DNA of 64,000 nucleotides, taken from NCBI RefSeq assembly GCF_950023065.1, contig NC_088678.1, positions 58,434,460-58,498,459 on the forward strand, written 5' to 3'. The translations under genes and the position numbers were made by a program. This DNA comes from Planococcus citri (lineage: Eukaryota; Arthropoda; Insecta; Hemiptera; Pseudococcidae). Of this stretch, positions 36,421 to 49,370 are shown in pieces. How positions within the stretch are numbered: position 1 is the stretch's first letter; every line of letters begins with the position of its first letter. The notes under the pieces were generated by a model, which was not told the origin of the DNA, made no database searches, and saw nothing but the letters and a program-made list of their open reading frames with translations.

Positions 36421-36899
36421 TAAGAGTGAGGTGGGGTCAAAATAGGGTCAAAATCAGGTTTTTTCCAACCTTAACATTGAGTGGGGATGACATAGGAATC
36501 TGAAATTTGGATATGTTGTTTACAATAGCGATACTCACCAATGGTATGAATTTGGACCATTTTCATCAATTTGGGGCCAAATTATGCTTCTCCAAAAAAA
36601 TGACCTTTCTGTAATTTTCAACTTTGATCCTTCAAACTGCAGGGGTCAATTGTAGCTTCCAAGAGAACCCCATTCTCTAAGTTTGACTTTATTTGATCAA
36701 TTAGAACAGGCTCCAGGTCATAAAACGTAAAAATCACCATTGTGCTGAAACTTATAAATTAAAAACTGCTGGTCTACCGCAAATAGCTCATTTTTTTCAA
36801 AAATTTGGCTAAAAAAGTGCTATCAAATCCTACCATGTTATGTTTCATATCAAAATTAAGGTTTTTTCAAACCCAGTAGGATACCTTAAGGCTTAATAC

Positions 36900-37115
36900 G
36901 TACAACTAGAACCAAAATTAACTAAAAGAAGAAAATGAAAAAAAAAAGAAAAAAAGAACTAAAACTAAAACTGAAACTAGAAATTAAAAAAAAAGAAAAC
37001 ATAAAAACTGAAAATTGAAAAATTGAAAATTGAAACTGTTATAGTTTTTTGTCCCTTGTTTTTTTAAACATAATTTATGTTTTGAAATTATTATTATTAT
37101 TATTATTATTATCTA
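36900..37115. repeat. Low-complexity A-rich DNA and (ATT)n microsatellite
   Basis: An AAAACTAAAACTGAAACT-type run is followed at about 37087-37113 by a pure ATT microsatellite. It sits just before the LINE 5' region and may be the tail of another retroelement. Confidence 0.55.
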
Positions 37116-37503
37116 CCTTAATTTCACAAGATTTTTGCAATATTCGTGATTTATTTTTTATTTTCGATGTGCTCTTATCAGTAAAAGTGTCGTGTGCCCT
37201 GTATACTCCGATTCAAGGCTTAAGATCTCAAGTTTCCTTGTACCGATTTTTATTCGGATTGTTTTATTGAGTTAGTTATGACTTACAGTTTCCGGCTTAA
37301 ATAGTTAAATGGCTAATTTTTGTTTTGTTCGTGAGAAATATTCATTATTTCGTGTGTCAAATATCTCGGACATTGAGTTGTAGCTGTTGTTGGATAGCAG
37401 ACAGTTTGGAACCAGTTGTGACGTCATCCAGACTTGCGCCTGGTATTGAGTTCTCCCAGCAGGTTCGCTACCTATAGTGTTGTATGTTCTGCATAACCTG
37501 ATA

Positions 37504-38673
37504 ATGGCAGGAACTGATAAGTGTGTCATTTGTAATGAACTTCTTGGCAAAGTAATATGCCTTTGTACCTTATGTGCTGGCCAAAGTCATCCAGCTTGTA
37601 ATGATGGTATGGCTGACGAGTCCTGGAAGTGTAAACCCAAGCAACAAAGAGCTACCTGGAGGTGTGTTCCGTGTAGGAAGGAACGTAATTCTGATAGTCC
37701 TGAGGAGGGTCATTTATTCAAAAAGCCACGTAATTCTTCTCGCAGTCGTTCGAGCTCAAGATCACGTCGTAATTCTATTAGCAGTCAGAATGGTGTTTCC
37801 GAACTTGAGACTGTACACAATATTGATCTGAACGGACCTATATCATTGAAGAGTATCCAGATTCTGTTGAGTGGTGCCCTTAACCCAATCCAAGATAGGT
37901 TGAAGAATCTAGAGACTAGTGTCCGCCAAGTCTCAGAAATTGGCATTAAATTGGACAAAGCTTTGAATGAGGTCGGTGAACTGAGGACCAAGGTTGGGGA
38001 TTGTGATAATAGGACAACGCAATGCGAGCTGAAGATAAAAGCACTGACAGACCCTGATGGAGGCCTTGTATCTCGAGTTGAGCAGCTAGAGTCGAAAGTA
38101 TTGGCTGATCCTGCGGATCTTGGTCCTGTTGCCGCTGGGTTGGCTGACAAACTTGAGACAGCTGAAAAGTATAGCAGACGGAACAATATTGTGATCTCTG
38201 GTGTTCCTGTGTGTGCTGATGAAGATATTATGAAGGTGTCTCTGGACTTTTGTGCCAAGGTTGGTGTTGAATTGAGTGCAGCTGACATCGATGCCTGCCA
38301 TAGACTGCCATCAAATACTTCCAACAAGTCCATCATAATCAAATTTGTCAACCGTCATCGTCGTGATCGCGTTATTCGGCAGGCAAAACGTGCCAAGCTT
38401 GATGCTTCTAGTTTCGGTGGTGATTCTAACATCAAGATTTATGCAAACGATGACTTGACCAGGCATGCTGGCATGATTTTGCGCGAGGCAAAGAAACTGA
38501 GGCAGTGTGGCTTCTTCTTAATGCAGAGAAACGGTAGTATTTTTTGTAGAAAGGGGAGAGACGGGGATTCTGTTGAGCTGAAGTCTATTGAGCAGGTAAG
38601 AAAACTATTGGAGGGTGCTAACAGTACCTGGAGATGTTTCTTTCCGAGTGTCTTCAAGTTTTATGTGATATAA
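37504..38673 (+). CDS. LINE ORF1 protein: PHD-like finger, coiled coil, nucleic-acid-binding domain
   Basis: The 389-residue product starts at the first ATG (37504). Residues about 7-60 form a Cys/His cluster (CVIC, CLC..C, HPAC, WRCVPC) typical of the PHD-like finger in ORF1 of CR1/L2-type LINEs. A Ser/Arg-rich basic patch follows, then a heptad-type segment (LKNLETSVRQVSEIGIKLDK) that should trimerise. Last comes a C-terminal domain with SRRNNIVISGVP, CHRLP and IIIKFVNRHRRDRVI, the pattern of the L1-ORF1-like RNA-binding fold common in insect LINEs. It would bind element RNA in the ribonucleoprotein. The frame is intact. Confidence 0.85.
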   Translation: MAGTDKCVICNELLGKVICLCTLCAGQSHPACNDGMADESWKCKPKQQRATWRCVPCRKERNSDSPEEGHLFKKPRNSSRSRSSSRSRRNSISSQNGVSELETVHNIDLNGPISLKSIQILLSGALNPIQDRLKNLETSVRQVSEIGIKLDKALNEVGELRTKVGDCDNRTTQCELKIKALTDPDGGLVSRVEQLESKVLADPADLGPVAAGLADKLETAEKYSRRNNIVISGVPVCADEDIMKVSLDFCAKVGVELSAADIDACHRLPSNTSNKSIIIKFVNRHRRDRVIRQAKRAKLDASSFGGDSNIKIYANDDLTRHAGMILREAKKLRQCGFFLMQRNGSIFCRKGRDGDSVELKSIEQVRKLLEGANSTWRCFFPSVFKFYVI

Positions 38674-38788
38674 ATTAGCTCAATTACGTTTTCCTGATAT
38701 TTATATTATGTGTACCTTATTATTTATTATGTATTTATTTATTTATTTATTTATTTTTTTTTTTACTCATTAATTTTTTCAATTTACT

Positions 38789-41700
38789 ATGCCAGCTAAT
38801 AATTGTATAAATATTTTTTCTTCTAATGTAAGATCGCTTAGAGCTCACTTTGATGATCTTTGTAGGCAGTTGGATGGGTGTGGCTGTAAATTTGACTTGT
38901 TGGCGTTGTCTGAGACCTGGATTTCCCAAGATGAGGTGGCGAGATACAGTCTACTGGGGTATAAGACCTACTTGGAGACTAGAACTGTAGGAAGATCTGG
39001 TGGAGTGGCTCTTTATGTCAGAGAAACGCTGAATGCTACTGTTGTTCCTGTTGGGCCGTCTACTTTTAATGCATTGAAATGTGATATTGATTGTGGTGAT
39101 GGTGGGAAAATTTCTGTAATTGTTGTTTATAGATTCTGTACAAGCTCTATGACCACCTTTCTTTTTGAATTTGAGGAACTGTTGAAAGGACTCTCTGATA
39201 GGATTGTCATAGTTGGAGATTTCAATATTAATGTTAGCCCCAGTGGAGGATCCTACATGTGTGATGATTACTTAGATCTGTTATCCAGCTATGCATTTAA
39301 ACAACTAGTTTCTGAGCCTACTCGAATTGGACCAGGAGTTTCCTCTTGCTTAGATCATGTGAATGTGAGAGGTCTTCATTTGCCTTCAGAGGAGAGTATA
39401 CATGTTGAGTACTCAGTAGTTGAAGTTGATTACTCAGACCATCATGCTGTTTGTGTTTCTATTGGCTTGTCAGGGGTGCATGAGATGTTGGGGTGGAGTA
39501 AAACCTATATGGATAATCGAATGTTAAGTGAGGAATTGAATGCTGTTGATTGGCTTAGTTTAATCTCTGGGTTGTCTACTGCCTCTGCTTTTCAATGTTT
39601 TGTTGATAAGGTGGGGTTTTGTATAAAAAAAGCTACAAAGAAGTGTAATAGGTTCAGAGGTCAGACAAAAAGAAACCAATGGGCCTCCTATGACCTGGTT
39701 AGGACTGCAAGGAAGAAGAAGGAGTTATACAGTTTACTGTGTAAATATCCTGGGAACTTGGAGCTTAAAGAGAATTATCAGCTGATTTCAAAACAAGTCA
39801 AAGTATTGTCTAGGAGGGATAAGACTAGGTTTTTTGATGACCAACTGAATCAGTGTGAGACTGCTAAAGCTTACTGGAATTGCTTAAATAGACTCTCTGG
39901 GAGAGTCAATAAGGGCATTGATAGGATTGATATTGAGGGAGTGCCATGTTTGACTAACTGCAGTGATAGTTCTATTAGAATTGCGGAGGAGTTTACTAAG
40001 AAGTTTTGTAATAGTACTATTTGTGATTTGGGGCTAGATTGTAGTGGAGATTTGTGATTTGGGGCTAGATTGTAGTGGAGATAGCTTTCCCGAACAAAGT
40101 TTGGCCAATTCTTTTGCTTTTCCTGATATAACTGAATGTGAGGTTCGTAAGGAGGCTTTGAAACTATCTTCTAGTCCTTCTTGTGGTGTTGATGGTATTT
40201 CCTCTACTATTATTAGGAATAATATAGATACCCTTGCTGAACCACTTGCTGTACTAATGAATAGTTCTGTCACTTCTGGTACCTTTCCTGATTGTCTTAA
40301 AATGGCTATAGTTGTTCCTGTATTCAAAAGTGGATCTAGGTATCATGCTGGGAATTATAGGCCTATTTCCTTATTGTCTACTGTATCTAAACTCTTTGAA
40401 GGTGTTATAAAAGCCAGGCTCTTGAAATATTTTGTTAAATTTGGTGTTTTTTCTGATAGGCAGTATGGATTCTTGGCTGGTAGGTCAACTGAGTTAGCAG
40501 TCTCAGACCTGGTTACTGAGATTACTGGTGCGCTGGAAAAGGGATTTTGTACTGCAGCTGCTTTCCTAGATGTGAGAAAAGCTTTTGATTCAGTTAGGCA
40601 TAACATCTTAATTGCTAAACTGCAGAATTTGGGAATCAGGGGTTTTATGGCAGATTGGTTTTCTTCCTATCTAAATGGTAGGAAACAGTCAGTGAAAATT
40701 GGTAATTACCTAGGTCCATGGACAGAGGTTTTGTTTGGTGTGCCTCAGGGCAGTGTGCTAGGACCTATCCTCTTCCTGGTGTACATAAATGATCTCCTGA
40801 GACTTCCTATGTCCAGCACTCTTTATTCCTTTGCAGACGACCTAGCAATGGTTATTTATTCTAGACTCCCTCAGTCAATGAAAGTCAATTTAGAGTCTGA
40901 TCTTGCATGTGTTGGTGCATGGTTGAGGCAGCATGGTCTACAGTTGAATTCGGATAAATCAAAGGTTATGTTTTTCTCATATAAACTAGTTTATGACTGG
41001 CGTTTTAGTGTGATAATACACTCATGTTTAGATTCTACCAGTGGCTGTAATTGTCCTTGCCTAGAGATTGTCACCCAGTAAGCATTGGAATGTCACAGTG
41101 ACATCACATAATATCACTGCGGAGATGTGTAATATCACTTTGTGATGTCTCTGAGATTAACTGGTGATATAAAATGTACCCATCAAAATGGTCTCACAGA
41201 CATCACTCAGAAGGGCCCAGTGACATTTTTTAATGTCACAGAATGTCACAGATATGTCACCAGGAAATGTCTCTGCAATATTGATGTAAATATTTCTAAA
41301 ATATTCCCATCGAATGTCGTTGAAATACCAATTATTGGAGTTCATTTGAATTGTGAAAATAATAAGATGTATTTTCTGCAAAAATATTCTCTTCTCTCAA
41401 CTCCTGAAGTTTGGAGTTGAGATTTGAGGCTGTTGACTCCGCCACATTCGGCAAAGTCTCCAGCGCCCATCATTAATGAGGGTAAAGTCGCATGAGGCAG
41501 TATCTTTCTTATATACTAATTGTCAACATACTTTATCTGTGAGAAGTAAAAATGGTATAGTTTGAGGCAGAAATGTCACTGTAATATCTTTTAGTGATAT
41601 CATCAAAGTTATATTTTTGAGACATTGCAGCCAAATATTTCTTTTTCCATTCCAAAGCAATGTCGCAAAAATGTCACAGAAATATTACTTTGTAATGTCC

Positions 41701-42304
41701 TATACACATCACAAAATTACATCACTGTGATATTAATGTCACAGCATGCTTACTGGGCAGAGACTATAAATATTTAGGCATTTTTATTGATGATGGTTTA
41801 TCATGGAGGGCTCAGAGTCGTTATTTACAGAGTAGGCTTAGAAGTTTAAACTACTTACTGTATTATTTGGCCAAGTTTGTGGTGGGGCTCCACTTACGTA
41901 GGTTTTATGTAGCAATATATGAGTCAGTCTTGAGGTATGGCCTAGCTATATGGGGTGGATGTGCTGACTATTTCACTGAACCAGTTATAGTTCTCCAGAA
42001 GAGGGCAGTTCGCTGTGCTGCTGGTCTTGACTGGGATGCTCCATCTGCACTGGCCTTTAGTCAGTTGCATTTGCTTAATTTTGAAAAATTATATTCTCTA
42101 GAGCTAGGCTGTGGATTCCGTAGGTATGGTAAGGGTGTCCAACAACCACCCAATTGGAAAAAATATCACTCTCGCATACAGTTTGGGTTCAAGTCTATTT
42201 CATTTTATCTTAGTTTGCCAGAGTCTGTTAGGTTGTCCTCTAGGTGTAGGTTTAGGAAGGCTCTAAGGCTGTGGTTGCTTGGTGACAACATTGATCCAGA
42301 GTGA
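38789..42304 (+). pseudogene. LINE ORF2: AP-type endonuclease and reverse transcriptase, broken
   Basis: The protein would cut target DNA and reverse transcribe the element RNA. Part 1 (38789-40057) has endonuclease motifs SSNVRSL, LSETW, GDFN and SDHH. Part 2 (to 41073) has RT motifs VVPVFKSG, NYRPISLLS, FLDVRKAFDSV, GVPQGSVLGP and the catalytic FADD (near 40835). Part 3 (41760-42304) has DYKYLGIFID and a Cys-rich C-terminal region. Two lesions break it: a 31-bp perfect tandem duplication (40020-40050 / 40051-40081) shifts the frame by one, and a 684-bp element sits at 41074-41757. Arithmetic shows both parts lie in one original frame of about 932 codons, so the lesions came after insertion. 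Confidence 0.88.
41074..41757. mobile_element. 684-bp TIR element inserted in LINE ORF2
   Basis: Termini are CCCAGTAAGCAT and its inverse. Subterminal sequence is rich in inverted TGTCACAGTGA / ATATCACT-type words. It is flanked by CA on both sides; removing the element and one CA rejoins the LINE reading frame exactly at V-R-D-Y-K-Y-L-G, so the 2-bp duplication and the borders are well supported. It has no transposase and is a MITE. I cannot name the family. Confidence 0.82.
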
Positions 42305-42714
42305 GTTTGACCTGCCTCTTCAGTACAGCCGCACCTTGTCCACTGTCTCTTAGATTTCAATTCTGTTTTTTTTTTTGCTCTCTTTTTTAGACTCTCGGTT
42401 TATTTTATTTGATAGTGTATTTATTCATTTGTTTTAGTACCTGTGTCAACTTCAGCTCATCTCTTGGTGGGGAGGGGGGTAGTAAATATTTCTCGTTTTT
42501 TTTTCTTTTTTATTTTTGTATTTTTCATTCTTTTGTTGTATTTTGTTCTTCTTGCTGATGCTCTGCATTATTTTCTCTCGCTCTTTATGATTATGTGATA
42601 TTATTATTGTTACTTTTTTATTTGTTATTAATAGTAATCCGGCACTCCACTCGCCTATAGGCATAGGGGTGTCGTCAAGCATATGCGTGATAAAAATCTT
42701 GTTTATTATTACTC

Positions 42715-45700
42715 AAATAAATTTCAAATTTTTAATGTGCAAAAAGTTTTTGAATTTTTGTATATATTTGGAACTAATTTCTGCAATTTTCACCAATTTT
42801 TTACCCAAAAAAGCGCTAATAACGACGAAAAAAAACAAAATGAGCAACATTTTTGCTACCTATCATAAAAATCCTAGCTCTAATTGTTATAAACAATTTT
42901 TACAATACCTATTTTGATTTTTGAGCAAGTTTCAGGGACATGATTTTATTCTTTTTCAACAATATTTCATCTTTAATAATTTTTTTAAAACAATTCATAT
43001 CAATTTAAGTTTTTTTTCCGAATTGTTTTGAAAAACATGTATTTAATTTTCGTGCTCTTCTATCATTTATTTTTGTAATGCCTACCTGTAATCACTGTTT
43101 TAAATTTAAGATGAGAAATGCCATTTTGTTTGCAAAAACTTGATTTCATTGTGTGTTATTTTCAAAGGCAAACAAATGGCAGTGACACGAATATACTTAT
43201 GAATTCAGATGCAGAATTAAATGGAATTCATTAAACGTAATCTCTCGTGGAAAAATTTGCATTAACAAAAAAAGTAGGTAACTCTGCATACAAATTAACA
43301 TGGAAGCTACAATTTTAATTAAATCAAAAAATGGATATTTTGTACACGATAGCTGATATGCCATCACATATCAATAGGTTTTAATCTTCTAATGTAGGTA
43401 AATTATATTTATTTTTTACGAAGGGAATACTTGGCCACCCACTATAACTAACTACTACTTAAAATAACCCATCCTAATAAATTTTCTGCACATAATATTT
43501 TGTTTCGTTTCGTTATATAAGTTCATAATAATAAATTACGAGTTTGTAAACAATGTGATGCTGAAACGAACAGCATGTTTTTCATCGTTCAATGTAACCG
43601 GGGTATCTAATAAAGGGGATTTTAAAAGAAATTAACTACGTATCAAGTCGAATTATTTACCTAGTTTCTTTATGAAACTATGAAAATTCGAGTATGGAAT
43701 TTTTAGTGAACTGTGTACGAGAAATTTATAGGTTTCATTTTTGAAATTTCGAAAAATCGAGTAAATGAATGTATAAAAAGTTTAAACTTTTCGTAAAAAT
43801 TACCTGCCACTTGAAGAAAAAAAAAGTTACGTCATCTACTTAGACACTCACCAAATTTTATACGAAAAATTTCGTTATTCTTTCAATAAAAAATCATCGT
43901 CAATTCAAAAATTTGGAATACCTACAAAATTTGTTTCGAATAGACTTGAATTTGAAATATATTATGTATCCAATAACGAACGATAAACGAGATAGCATAA
44001 TTCGTTAGCTTTGTTCCATGGCATACACGTGCCAGATAAGAATAAGTACCTATTTTCAATTTTTGATGAACGCAAAATCTGATTCGTATTTATACGTTTG
44101 TTTACTTTAGGAATGTATTCATTAATTTGAACCGTATAGAATTTCATTTCGATTGCGTGAAAATCATTTAAACACATTTTCAGTATAATCTTCGTTTCAG
44201 GCCTAAATATGTACTTAATTTAAAATTACGTATACGATATTCGAACTTGGAAACGCGGCTCCAACTCCAAATTTCGTAAACATTATAAATTCTAACTCAG
44301 CAAGTTTCAAGTTTGCCTATACGAGCAATACATTATATCTACTGCAGTGCAATATAAAATAAATACAAAATATACGCGAAACCAAAATAAACGCGGATAT
44401 ATTAATTTATTTGATTAAAATCCAACATTGTCGAGCGGATTCTGGGGCAAAAAATTAATATATAAAAAAAGGTAGGTAGCTTCGTTCATCCGAGCAACTC
44501 AGCTAAAAGAATCAAGAAGAATTGGTCGTTGTCAATATAAAAAAAATGAGATTCCATTGTTCGGTATCCTGCTGTTTTAAAATTAGGTAACTTATTGTCC
44601 GGTAATAGTTTTACAAAAAGTGGGCAGCGGACATTTCAGCAACAACGTTTATTGTAGGTACGTTCACTCTGGTAAAATGCATTTTTCAAAATGAACAACC
44701 ACGTAGGTAGTTCTAGCGTACCTGTACATGAGGAAAAAAGATTTGTGTGGACGTGCTTTACATTATAAAATGGTTTGGTAAATTCCACGGCACATTCAAC
44801 TTGAATTAAGGGTTACAAATGTTACACGACGTTGTCGTTGTCGTATAAAAAAATTTATAATTCGATTACTCGCCGGCAAAGAAAGGCTTTTACCTTTTAT
44901 TTATTTTCATTTAAAAATTTCTTGCCTGATATATGTACGAGTAGGTATTTTAGAGATTAAATAAAACGTTAATACCTAGGTATATACCTACGTACCACGT
45001 ACCTATAGCTCCTTAAGTAAAGAACAAATTCTATACAAACCACGAAAAACAATGAGTCGGAATTCATTTTTGAATAATGTAAAGTGTTATTTCTCCAAAA
45101 AGTACCTACACATTTGTACACATTTGGTTTCTTGTCTGCACGTATGAGATATGTCAAAAACATTGCTAAAAAATACAAAATTACACGAATTGCGGCACGT
45201 TTTTTTTTTCAGTTTACGTGTTAAGATATAAGTTTATTATATGCTATAATACTCGGCCATGGTAAACATTTTTCAAGTGCTATAAAAAGACACGAGTTTA
45301 TAATTTTTGGGGGAAAAAAAGAAAAGAAAAGAAACTATAACGTGTTTCATCAAATCGTCTCTGGTATACGCGAACTTCAGCACACCGTCTACTTAGGTAC
45401 TTGTATTATAGGTACCTATAGTTTAATTAATTAATATTTTCACCACGATGTCGCGTTTCTTTTCGTGTTTAATTTAATAGTTTTCGGTTTATCCCTCTTG
45501 AACATGAAATATAAACATTTTTTTTCGTCCGGTTTTCCTTTGTTAATGATACAGTCGCAGTTTTTTTTCCTACACCAAACAAAACGTATATTTAAAAATT
45601 GTTTTCTATTATAACATTTGCAAAATACCTTTACTTGGCATAGTAAAAAAAAGTATATAGAAAATAACACGTTTTTGTAATTTAATTTCGTGTACACAAG

Positions 45701-46870
45701 ACGATCGTTAATTGTATTTCCTGTTCGTTTTGCAAATTACACTTGTCGTTTTTGCAAAATGAAAGTAACTAAGTAGGTAAGTAACGAAATCACCAGCTAC
45801 AAGGCGGGTACACGTTACACAATATTAAGTAGATATCGGGCATTGGAAAATGATAAAAATTCTTATTCGCCATTTTGGAATACAGCAATGTTTTCAATTC
45901 AATTCGCAAATGTGCACTAAATGCTGAATCGAATAAATAAAGATCTAATAATAGCGAGTAATAATGTATTCGATGAATTTGGATTCCTGTCTGAATTCAT
46001 TCGAGTTGTTTACTTTCTGGGTTTTATTGAAAAATATACCTACCTACCTACACGTAGGTAATATCGGATTCGGAGAGCGGAAATAAAATGAGAGTTAACT
46101 CGATTTAAAACGATAGTGAAAATGTTTTTACTCTGGAAAATAATGCGTATTCGAGTGAGTATTACATCGAATAACGAAAAATTATAAGAAACTTTCATCT
46201 TTTATTTTTCGTTAACTCGTATACTTTTTCAGTTATTCTACGCAGATATTTTTCATATATCGAGAGATATCGAAAAGTTGATCGCTATGTTTTACGTTTC
46301 CGTGTTTCTTTAATAAAAATTACTTTTTTTTTGCCTGCTTTTAGAGGTCGGAATATCAATACAAATTTCAGAAAATGGTTGATAGATAAGAAAATGGAGT
46401 TTTAGCAAAAAGCATTAGGTACCTATCTGCAACAAGAATACTTTTCGCAGGTATAGGTACTTTACGACACGTCTGAACCACGACAAAGACAAAATCTTGG
46501 CAATTTTCGTAAAGCTATTTGAAAAAGAGAATTGTTAATGAAAGAATTACCTAAAACCTAATCTTGTTCACAATTTATGAGGCTATGCCCTATGGTGTGT
46601 GAGGTTCAAAAATATAAATGAAATAAATGATACAACGACTTTGGTAATATTTAGGGGGTTTTCAAATGTCACATTTTGTGTAGATTAAAGTAGGTACCTT
46701 AGGTAAAAATATTTCTCAACGATGAATTAAAAATGGTAAAATAAACAGATGACTTTTGATAGGTACTCAAATGGTTTCCCATTATTCAACTTTATATTAA
46801 TTTATGTACTCGAATCTAATCTAAGTTCTTGAAACTCAAAAGGCTCAACGTGTTTTTTCTTGATGTTTAA
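42715..46870. other. Non-coding stretch, no gene seen
   Basis: AT-rich DNA with abundant TAGGTACCTA words. No supported exon, RNA gene, long inverted repeat or array was found. Confidence 0.45.
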
Positions 46871-47577
46871 GGGTAAGGGCACCAACTATGGACCAGTCCG
46901 CAATATGGACCAGCGCCCGAAAAAACTGTTTTGAGACACTGAAATTTTTTTTTAGTGTGTTGTACAACTTTTGTTAAAATATATAATACATGTGGTGCAA
47001 TTTTCTAAATGGTATTGACGTTTATACCTAATATCAAAAAAGGATGTAGTTTCTGCTGGACTGGAGTGATCAGTTTTTGTAAAAATGAGTGTGTGTACTA
47101 ACATTTTTGGTGCAAAGTTTTCTTTATGGAGTGCGCTAGTATGGAGCACCTGTGATATTGAATTTTTTACTCATTTTCATCATTTCTTACAGCCGATGAA
47201 AAGGGGAATGCTGAAATAGTATATTACACAACGAGGGCTGAAAAAGTGATTTTTGACGAGGGTGAGGTTTGTGACCCGAACGAAGTGAGGGGAACAACTC
47301 ACACGAGTTCAAAATCACTTTTTCTCCGAGTTTAGTGAAGTAATTTTTCCTGAACGAAGGTGGAAAGTACTTATTTTTACATCCGAGCGATCATCGCGAG
47401 GTTGGAAAAGTAGTACTTTTCAGCCCTAGATAGGAAAATACTTTTTTTTGTTCATTTCTACAAATAAATATGATGTTTTGAAACATAAAAATATGTTAAT
47501 TTTGAAATACTTTAGGTGGTCCATAATTATTAGGCGTCCAAAATTTTGAACTGTTATTTTGACACTCGTCATTCAAC

Positions 47578-49312
47578 AATTGAAGGGCTCAGTTCCAAGT
47601 CGGCCTAAGTCCATTTTTTCCGTTTCGAAAAAAACGCAAATAACTGTTTTTCTCGCCCTTCCGCTTCAATAATAAATGATGTGATTATATGGTTGTGAAG
47701 CTTGATGTTTCTGCTTTAAAGTACCATATTGGTATTTTTTTAATTTTGAGTATTTTCAGCTCCAGAGCACGTCAAAGAGTCAGAAAAAGTGGACTTAGGC
47801 CACTTTGGAATTATCTGATGTTAAAAATTTCGAAAAAGAGCTGAAAAATTCACGAATCATTAATTTAATACATTTCTGAAACAATTTCATTCAAAGCACC
47901 TATTTGTACATAGCATGATGAATAATACATGTGAAAACGCCTTCACTCGAAAATCGTTGAAAAACTTCTGAAAAACCGCACTTGTATACAAATATTCGTT
48001 AAAAATGTATGATTTAAGGTAGAGTGGGGTAATTGCAAAAACGGGGTAATTGCAAAATTGTGACCTCATGCAAACAAATATCAATTTTCTGGTTGTGCCA
48101 ACTAGGGGGTGTCGAAGCAACGACCTTTACCGACATATTCACCTGGTCACAACTCGCGGGGTTCAACTTGTCGCTCAGTAGCAAACACTTTTATCAAAGC
48201 ATGTTGAAACCACTCATAAGTAAAGTGAAAGGTGTTTTTTAAAAAAATGCATGTGAAATAGAAAAAACTGTCGATTTATCTGGAATTTTCGTGATTTAGG
48301 GTCATGAAGGAATGAAGTTTAAGGTAAGATATCGGAATTTGAATTCTTTTTTTCATTTTGGCCGTAAACTGCGTTTTTGCAATTACCCCAGAAAAAATCG
48401 ACTCGGGGTAATTGCAAAAAACGATTTTTTTTTTCATTTTTGCACTTACCACAAATATTTTTTTGCTCCAAATAACTTGAAAATGGTTCGAAATAACAAA
48501 AAAAATAAACTTCCACGGTCACATGATGAGTTACATGTTAGAGAAGTGATTAACAGTTTTACTGAATTTTTAAATTATTGCTCCTTTTTGATGTTCTACT
48601 GATATATTTGACGAAAAATGTATTTCTATGACGAGTTTTTTACATAAAAAACATCAGAAATGACCAATAGTTGATTTTTTGTTCATTTTAACGAGTTTTT
48701 AAAAAAATAATTTTTCAACATTTTTTCACTCTTCTAAATTTTTTTTTGGGAAGTGGAAAACTTATCAAATTTTTCACCGAATCAAGACCACGAATACATC
48801 AACAGTTAGCAAATGACACGTAGAATACAGTGAGTGTGTTGAAAATGAAAGAAAATACAAAAATAAAAAATATATTGCCCACTGGCCACTTTTGCATTTA
48901 CCCCAACATGGGGCAAATGCAAAAGTCGATTTTCAAATTTTAAAATTGCAATTTTCTCCACGATTTGTGGACCAAATTGTACCAAAATTTTACCATTGAT
49001 AGAGAACCCCCTGAAGTATATGTGGTACAAATTTCAGCTTCATCCGTGCAATAGTCTTCTCACAGCGCCCTCTCAAAGTGTCACTAATCAAAAAGTGCTT
49101 TGCAATTACCCCACTCTCCACTTTGGAAGTTTGGAATAATCAGTTTTTTTTTCGAACCGGAAACAGCGCTCCTGAGCGAAAAAAGTAACGCCAGGGGTTG
49201 GGACAAGGTGGTAAAGGTGTTAACCGACCTGTACCACCAGATGGCGCTGCTAACTCAAAAATGATAAAAATGGACTTAGGCTTAGGCCGACTTGGAACTG
49301 AGCCCTTCAATT
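47578..49312. mobile_element. TIR element nested in the outer element
   Basis: The left terminus AATTGAAGGGCTCAGTTCCA (47578 on) continues through GTCGGCCTAAGTCC. The inverse lies at about 49273-49312, with one 6-bp internal duplication, giving inverted termini of about 38 bp. The outside sequence on each side resembles the continuous outer repeat at 50640-50700, which supports an insertion. No coding capacity is evident. Confidence 0.65.
48019..49121. mobile_element. Innermost TIR element with GGGGTAATTGCAAA termini
   Basis: AGAGTGGGGTAATTGCAAA at 48021 is matched by its exact inverse near 49099-49117. Inside, the same words recur as inverted pairs (48375-48420 and 48895-48925, in the latter as GCATTTACCCCA / TGGGGCAAATGC). 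The element is about 1.1 kb and lies wholly inside the TIR element at 47578. There is no recognisable transposase. Confidence 0.65.
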
Positions 49313-49370
49313 TAAAAAATATATTCAAAATTAACCTGCACTGCTTAGAATACGTTTTTTTTGTTCGGTG

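Larger units (their letters stand above)
37120..42712 (+). mobile_element. Non-LTR retrotransposon (CR1/Jockey-like LINE), disrupted
   Basis: A LINE with a 5' leader, ORF1 (37504-38673), a spacer with a TTTA microsatellite, ORF2 (38789-42304, broken) and a 3' UTR. The 3' UTR ends in a possible stem (GGCACTCC / GGGGTGTC with G-U pairs, 42645-42675) and GTTTATTATTAC. Apart from two lesions in ORF2 the frames are intact, so the copy is fairly young. Both outer borders are approximate and I could not fix a target duplication. The endonuclease and reverse transcriptase motifs place it with the CR1/Jockey group; the clade is not resolved. Confidence 0.85.

Noticed and set aside
37477..37503. LINE ORF1 start at 37477
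   Set aside because: That codon is GTG; the first ATG is at 37504, directly before the Cys-rich finger.
41142..41420. 92-residue open frame inside the 684-bp TIR element
   Set aside because: It shows no transposase motif and runs over inverted ATCACT/TGTCAC words.
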